This document shows, piece after piece, positions 60,434-64,000 of a DNA stretch of 64,000 bases; positions within the stretch are counted from its first letter, which is position 1; each line of letters begins with the position of its first letter. A model generated the notes under the pieces. It was given only the letters and a program-made list of their open reading frames with translations, was not told the origin of the DNA and made no database searches. This DNA is from Mediterraneibacter agrestimuris (GTDB taxonomy: Bacteria > Bacillota > Clostridia > Lachnospirales > Lachnospiraceae), in the NCBI RefSeq assembly GCF_943193195.1, contig NZ_CALPDG010000012.1, forward strand, positions 1 to 64,000, read 5' to 3'. Position numbers and translations under genes: made by a program.

Positions 60434-61618
60434 TTACAGAACGTCAATCCATTCTGCCATATTATTCTTTTCAAAGATGAACGGTGTACCAGCCAGAACT
60501 GCTGTACCCTCTCCACTCTCATAAGCCTCGTATGTTGTAGCCTCGTAATCACGGAAAGCATCCATTTCAAAGGAAGCGCCTGCTGCTCCGTCAAATCCAT
60601 CAGTAACTGCTGCATATGTAGCTGCACCGGATACTGCTCCAAGGTGGATAACATCCCACAGCATCATGTATGGACATACATATTCAAATGCATCTTCGTC
60701 AGCTGACTTCGGCATAAAGGACTGCATCTCAGACGGAAGTCCAAGACCTGTCAGTCTGATTTCGCTGTTTGCAGATTTCAGAGCCTGTCCTGCTGCTGCG
60801 ATACCTACAGTAGTAGGAGAAATGATACAGTCAACAGCGTTCTCTGCAATAAATGCCTGGGCCTGTGTTGTAGACTCTGTCAGGTCATCGTTACCATATT
60901 TCTTGTCAAGTTCTGCACTAACTTTTCCAGCGTAGAAGTCTTTTGCAAGCTCTGTTTCCATAGCTGCAATCCAAGAGTTCTGTACTGGTGTATCAATAGA
61001 TGCAGAAAGAACACCTAATTTAATCTCATCACCTGAATATTTGCCAAGCTCTGATTTAACTGTTTCTTCCATCTTGCCATCTCCCGGATAGTCAACGCCA
61101 AGTGTAATCAATACTGCTGCCTGAACAAGATATGAACCAATATCCTGTGTCTCAGCCTGATTTGTGTGGCAGATACGGTATTCTGGATTAGCCTCTGAGT
61201 CTACAGATACAATCGGGATACCTTTTTCCTGAGCTTTCTTGAACACTTCGTCATAACCTGCATCACCGTTTGTAGAAATTGTGATGGAAGCTACATTCTG
61301 TGTAATCAATTCGTCAAGCATCTGAACCTGCGCTGCAACTGTTGTTTCCGCCGGGCTCTTGTATGCTGTCTTTTCGCCCTTAGCTTCAAGATACTCTGCA
61401 AATCCTTCATACATCAAATCACCAAAAGAATTTCCTGTAGATTTGAACATGAACACATGAGTTCCTTCCATGTCTCCGCCTTTTCCGCCTTCATCAGTTG
61501 CTGCCGGTGCTTCTTCGCTGCCGCCTTCAGCCGGAGCTGATGTTGTGCTGCATCCTGCTAATGATGCAAGCATCATTGCGCTCATTCCCAATGCAACAAG
61601 TTTTTTCCAGTTTTTCAT
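60434..61618 (-). CDS. Sugar ABC transporter substrate-binding lipoprotein (RhaS/LsrB-like)
   Basis: A 394-residue lipoprotein: signal peptide ending in lipobox LAGC, then an Ala/Glu/Gly-rich tether and a type I binding fold (HVFMFKSTGNSFGDLMYEGFAEYL; AAQVQMLDELITQNVASITISTNGDAGYDEVFKKAQEKGIPIVSVDSEA). The arrangement with two permeases downstream of a presumed ATPase resembles rhamnose and autoinducer-2 importers. The two do not separate by eye. AAGGAGG lies upstream of the ATG. Last gene of the operon. Confidence 0.88.
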   Translation of the reverse strand: MKNWKKLVALGMSAMMLASLAGCSTTSAPAEGGSEEAPAATDEGGKGGDMEGTHVFMFKSTGNSFGDLMYEGFAEYLEAKGEKTAYKSPAETTVAAQVQMLDELITQNVASITISTNGDAGYDEVFKKAQEKGIPIVSVDSEANPEYRICHTNQAETQDIGSYLVQAAVLITLGVDYPGDGKMEETVKSELGKYSGDEIKLGVLSASIDTPVQNSWIAAMETELAKDFYAGKVSAELDKKYGNDDLTESTTQAQAFIAENAVDCIISPTTVGIAAAGQALKSANSEIRLTGLGLPSEMQSFMPKSADEDAFEYVCPYMMLWDVIHLGAVSGAATYAAVTDGFDGAAGASFEMDAFRDYEATTYEAYESGEGTAVLAGTPFIFEKNNMAEWIDVL

Positions 61619-61677
61619 ACTATAATCCTCCTTTTTTTATATATAAACAGCTTTCTGCTGTTTATAGCATATAGTTA

Positions 61678-62949
61678 TTATTTTGCCGCGAATCTCTCTT
61701 TCGCTTTTTTCTCATCTTCTCTCTGCTCCCGCAGCCAGAGTTCTGTCTGTTTCTTACATTTTTTCTGGAGAGAATCAATCTTGTCTTCTGCTTTTTTAAT
61801 CTTGGAAGCTTTGTCTGTCTCGTTTAAAGAAGTATCTTTTTTCGCTTCTGCAATAGATTCTTTCAGCGCCTTCACTTCTGCTGCTGTCTTAACATTCAAT
61901 GCTTCTATATTCTTATTTCCTTTATAGATGAACTTCAGTTTCATGCTTGCAAGTAACTCTCTGTTCACGTTCGGAATCAGTACCGCAATGATCAGGATGA
62001 AGCCCGTCACAATTTTTCTGGAGTTGGCATCTACTTCCAGAAGTCCCAGCGTATAAGTTAAAAATGCCATAATCAATGTTGCGATAACGGGTCCGTAAAC
62101 CTTACCTTTGCCACCGTTTGTAGATACACCGCCGAGTACACAAATAGCAATAGCAGTCATTTCATATCCGGTACCCATTGTGGATGAAACACTTCCTCCC
62201 ATTCTTCCTACAAAGAAAATAGAAGCAACTCCGCACATAGCGCCCATGATAACAAATACGATCAGTTTTGTTTTCTTTACATCAATTCCTGAATACTGTG
62301 CACATGTCGGATTGTTACCAATTATGTACAGTTTACGTCCGAATCTGGATTTCTGAAGTAAGAATACGAATCCTGCGCCCATGACCAAGAAAAGAATCAG
62401 TGACAATGGGATTCCTGCAATATTTGTCCATGCAACGGTTGTATAGAAACTTGGAAATACTTTCAATACATTTACATCCAGAATAATTTTTACAACTCCC
62501 CTGAACAGCATAGAAGTCGCTATGGTTACGATAACTGCCGGCATTCCGATATATGCTACAAAAAATCCATTAAATGCACCGCACAGAGCTCCTGCCCCGA
62601 TACCAAGGACAACACCGATAATTGCCGGCATTCCTGACTGACAGCAAAGACCTGTGACCATAGATGCAAAAATCATTGTAGACGCTACAGATACGTCAAT
62701 ATCTCCCAACATCAGGATCAGAATCATCCCGAGAACCAGCGGACATACATCCATACCAGATTGAATGATCGCCTGTATTGTACCCGGTGCAAAATAAAGG
62801 TTCGTCCTTGTTGCTATCAATACAAGATTGATAAGAATCAGTATATAGATCAGAACCATTTCCCAGCTAACCAAAAACTTTGATAATTTAAATCCCTGCT
62901 TTACAGATAAATCTCTTACAGGTACATTTGTATTCTTTTCTCCACTCAT
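61678..62949 (-). CDS. Sugar ABC transporter permease with coiled-coil tail
   Basis: A 423-residue permease. The first ~335 residues are a normal BPD_transp_2 domain (LILMLGDIDVSVASTMIFASMVTG; IGNNPTCAQYSGIDVKKTKLIVFVIMGAMCGVASI). About 85 residues follow that are charged and heptad-like (KTAAEVKALKESIAEAKKD...KKQTELWLREQREDEKKAKERF). Family members are usually 320-350 residues, so the tail is extra. The ATG shares a base with the upstream permease stop (TAATG). Confidence 0.9.
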   Translation of the reverse strand: MSGEKNTNVPVRDLSVKQGFKLSKFLVSWEMVLIYILILINLVLIATRTNLYFAPGTIQAIIQSGMDVCPLVLGMILILMLGDIDVSVASTMIFASMVTGLCCQSGMPAIIGVVLGIGAGALCGAFNGFFVAYIGMPAVIVTIATSMLFRGVVKIILDVNVLKVFPSFYTTVAWTNIAGIPLSLILFLVMGAGFVFLLQKSRFGRKLYIIGNNPTCAQYSGIDVKKTKLIVFVIMGAMCGVASIFFVGRMGGSVSSTMGTGYEMTAIAICVLGGVSTNGGKGKVYGPVIATLIMAFLTYTLGLLEVDANSRKIVTGFILIIAVLIPNVNRELLASMKLKFIYKGNKNIEALNVKTAAEVKALKESIAEAKKDTSLNETDKASKIKKAEDKIDSLQKKCKKQTELWLREQREDEKKAKERFAAK

Positions 62950-63950
62950 TAGATCAAAGCACTCCTTTCTTTCAGTGCTCTCTTTTCAGCAGAGCGCTCC
63001 GTAAATTTGTTAAGAGCAACGGCTGCGATAATAATCGCTCCCTGAATTGCATCAGACCATACACTTAAACCTGGAAGCAAACTAATAAAATATGTAATTA
63101 CCGCCATCATCAGGAAACCGATAATAACGCCGTCTACTTTTCCTTTACCGCCGACAATGCTGACACCGCCGAGAATACAAATAGCAATTGCAGTCATCTC
63201 GTATGCGTCGCCTATCATGTAACTGCAGGTTGCGTAATTGGCTGTGTAAAGCATCCCTGAAAGACCTGCCAGCATACCGCACAATGTCATTGCAAGGAAT
63301 ACAACCTTAGCTTCTTTGATACCTGCTACCTGTGATGATTCTTTATTTGTACCAATTGCATAAATTCGTCTTCCCTTTGTTGTATATCCAAGGAAAATAA
63401 TCGCCAGGACAAATACAATGATCAGTATCCAGAGAATGGATGGCAGACCTGCAATTTTCTTTGTTGCAAATGCCATGTATCCTTCTGTAAACTGATGCGG
63501 GAACCACCACTGTCCGCCGCTGAACAGAAAAGAGAAGCCACGGAAAATATACATTGTACCAAGCGTCGCAATCATCGGAACCATCTTAAAGTAACCCACC
63601 AAAATTCCATTGAAAGCACCACAGAGCGCTCCGATCACCAACGCAAGCAACAGCCACACAATTCCCGGAACACCCGGATTTTCTGCCATCAGACGGCAGC
63701 ATACGACGCCTGTCAGAGACAGTGTCGCACCAATTGAAATATCAATACCTGCTGTAATGATAACCATCATTTCCCCAACTGCAAGCAATCCGTAAACCGC
63801 ATTGTTCTGGAGCATGTTGATGATTGAATTCACAGAATACATGGACGGGGTGATAATCCTTGCTACAATGAGAAGAACTACCAGACCGAGAACCAGACCA
63901 AAGTTTCTGCTTTCAGTAATTTTTGAAACCATAGATTTATTCTTGTTCAT
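62949..63950 (-). CDS. Sugar ABC transporter permease, second subunit
   Basis: A 333-residue BPD_transp_2 permease (MMVIITAGIDISIGATLSLTGVVCC; IGTNKESSQVAGIKEAKVVFLAMTLCGMLAGLSGM), about nine helices. AAGGAGG upstream. It pairs with the tailed permease. Confidence 0.92.
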   Translation of the reverse strand: MNKNKSMVSKITESRNFGLVLGLVVLLIVARIITPSMYSVNSIINMLQNNAVYGLLAVGEMMVIITAGIDISIGATLSLTGVVCCRLMAENPGVPGIVWLLLALVIGALCGAFNGILVGYFKMVPMIATLGTMYIFRGFSFLFSGGQWWFPHQFTEGYMAFATKKIAGLPSILWILIIVFVLAIIFLGYTTKGRRIYAIGTNKESSQVAGIKEAKVVFLAMTLCGMLAGLSGMLYTANYATCSYMIGDAYEMTAIAICILGGVSIVGGKGKVDGVIIGFLMMAVITYFISLLPGLSVWSDAIQGAIIIAAVALNKFTERSAEKRALKERSALI

Positions 63951-63953
63951 CCT

Positions 63954-64000
63954 TTAGTCCTCCTTCCCCTCATCTTGCTTTAATGAAGCTTCAAGAATCA
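63954..64000 (-). CDS. C-terminus of a protein that continues past the right edge
   Basis: Fourteen residues (ILEASLKQDEGKED then stop) are read in frame up to the window edge, ending 3 bases before the permease gene. From operon order it is probably the sugar ABC ATPase, but the tail alone cannot show this. Confidence 0.45.
   Translation of the reverse strand, partial: ILEASLKQDEGKED

Overview
The window looks like chromosome of a low-GC, endospore-forming member of the Clostridia, most probably a gut Lachnospiraceae. The evidence is a gene for an alpha/beta-type small acid-soluble spore protein, Shine-Dalgarno sites close to AGGAGG before most genes, sigma-A promoters with 17-18 bp spacers, a CIRCE/HrcA operator, and many LacI, AraC, DeoR and YesN-type regulators beside ABC sugar transporters. 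I see no rRNA, tRNA, CRISPR array, phage or intact insertion sequence. The species is not identified.

Bases 1-21.6 kb are housekeeping and envelope functions, mostly on the minus strand. They include an AraC regulator; an orphan ParA beside a MESH1/SpoT-like HD hydrolase; an SDR reductase; HflX; a TPR membrane protein; a P1B metal ATPase with an unusual CPF motif; a RelQ-type alarmone synthetase; a PTS_EIIC_2 membrane protein; HtpG under a perfect CIRCE; a GNAT; and a division/cell-wall block (S41 protease, M23 EnvC-like factor, FtsX, FtsE) next to a PucR-type regulator. A degenerate WecG/TagA-like protein, the spore protein, a glucosaminidase and a tyrosine phosphatase follow.

Bases 21.6-32.2 kb are sugar modules. 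A sucrose PTS operon (scrA, scrB, repressor scrR, with LacI-type/cre-like operators) is followed by an L-fucose operon (rhamnulokinase-type kinase, fucI, fucU) with a divergent AraC regulator. Neither a fuculose-phosphate aldolase nor a dedicated fucose permease is visible.

Bases 32.2-48.6 kb form one large carbohydrate locus. A complete ribose-type ABC importer (SBP, two permeases, double ATPase) is preceded by a three-component sensor: YesN-like response regulator, YesM-like kinase and a membrane-anchored sugar-binding protein that is frameshifted at a G6 tract. Upstream lies an operon of class II aldolase (GatY/KbaY type), LacI repressor, FGGY kinase, GatD-like polyol-phosphate dehydrogenase, PfkB kinase and aldo/keto reductase. 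Together these suggest PTS-independent catabolism of a hexitol, plausibly galactitol, through tagatose phosphates.

Bases 48.6-60.4 kb are a nucleoside salvage locus: a PnrA/BMP-type ABC importer, nucleoside hydrolase, MtnA-type isomerase, MTA/SAH-type deaminase, Udp-family phosphorylase and a DeoR regulator. 10-bp-phased T-tract repeats lie at two of its promoters. The last 3.6 kb hold a third sugar-type ABC importer that runs off the right edge.

The most unusual non-coding signal is a family of tiny palindromic repeats (34 bp, and one 145 bp version) at three intergenic places. Each is flanked by 8-bp direct repeats, and one sits exactly inside the loop of an intrinsic terminator.
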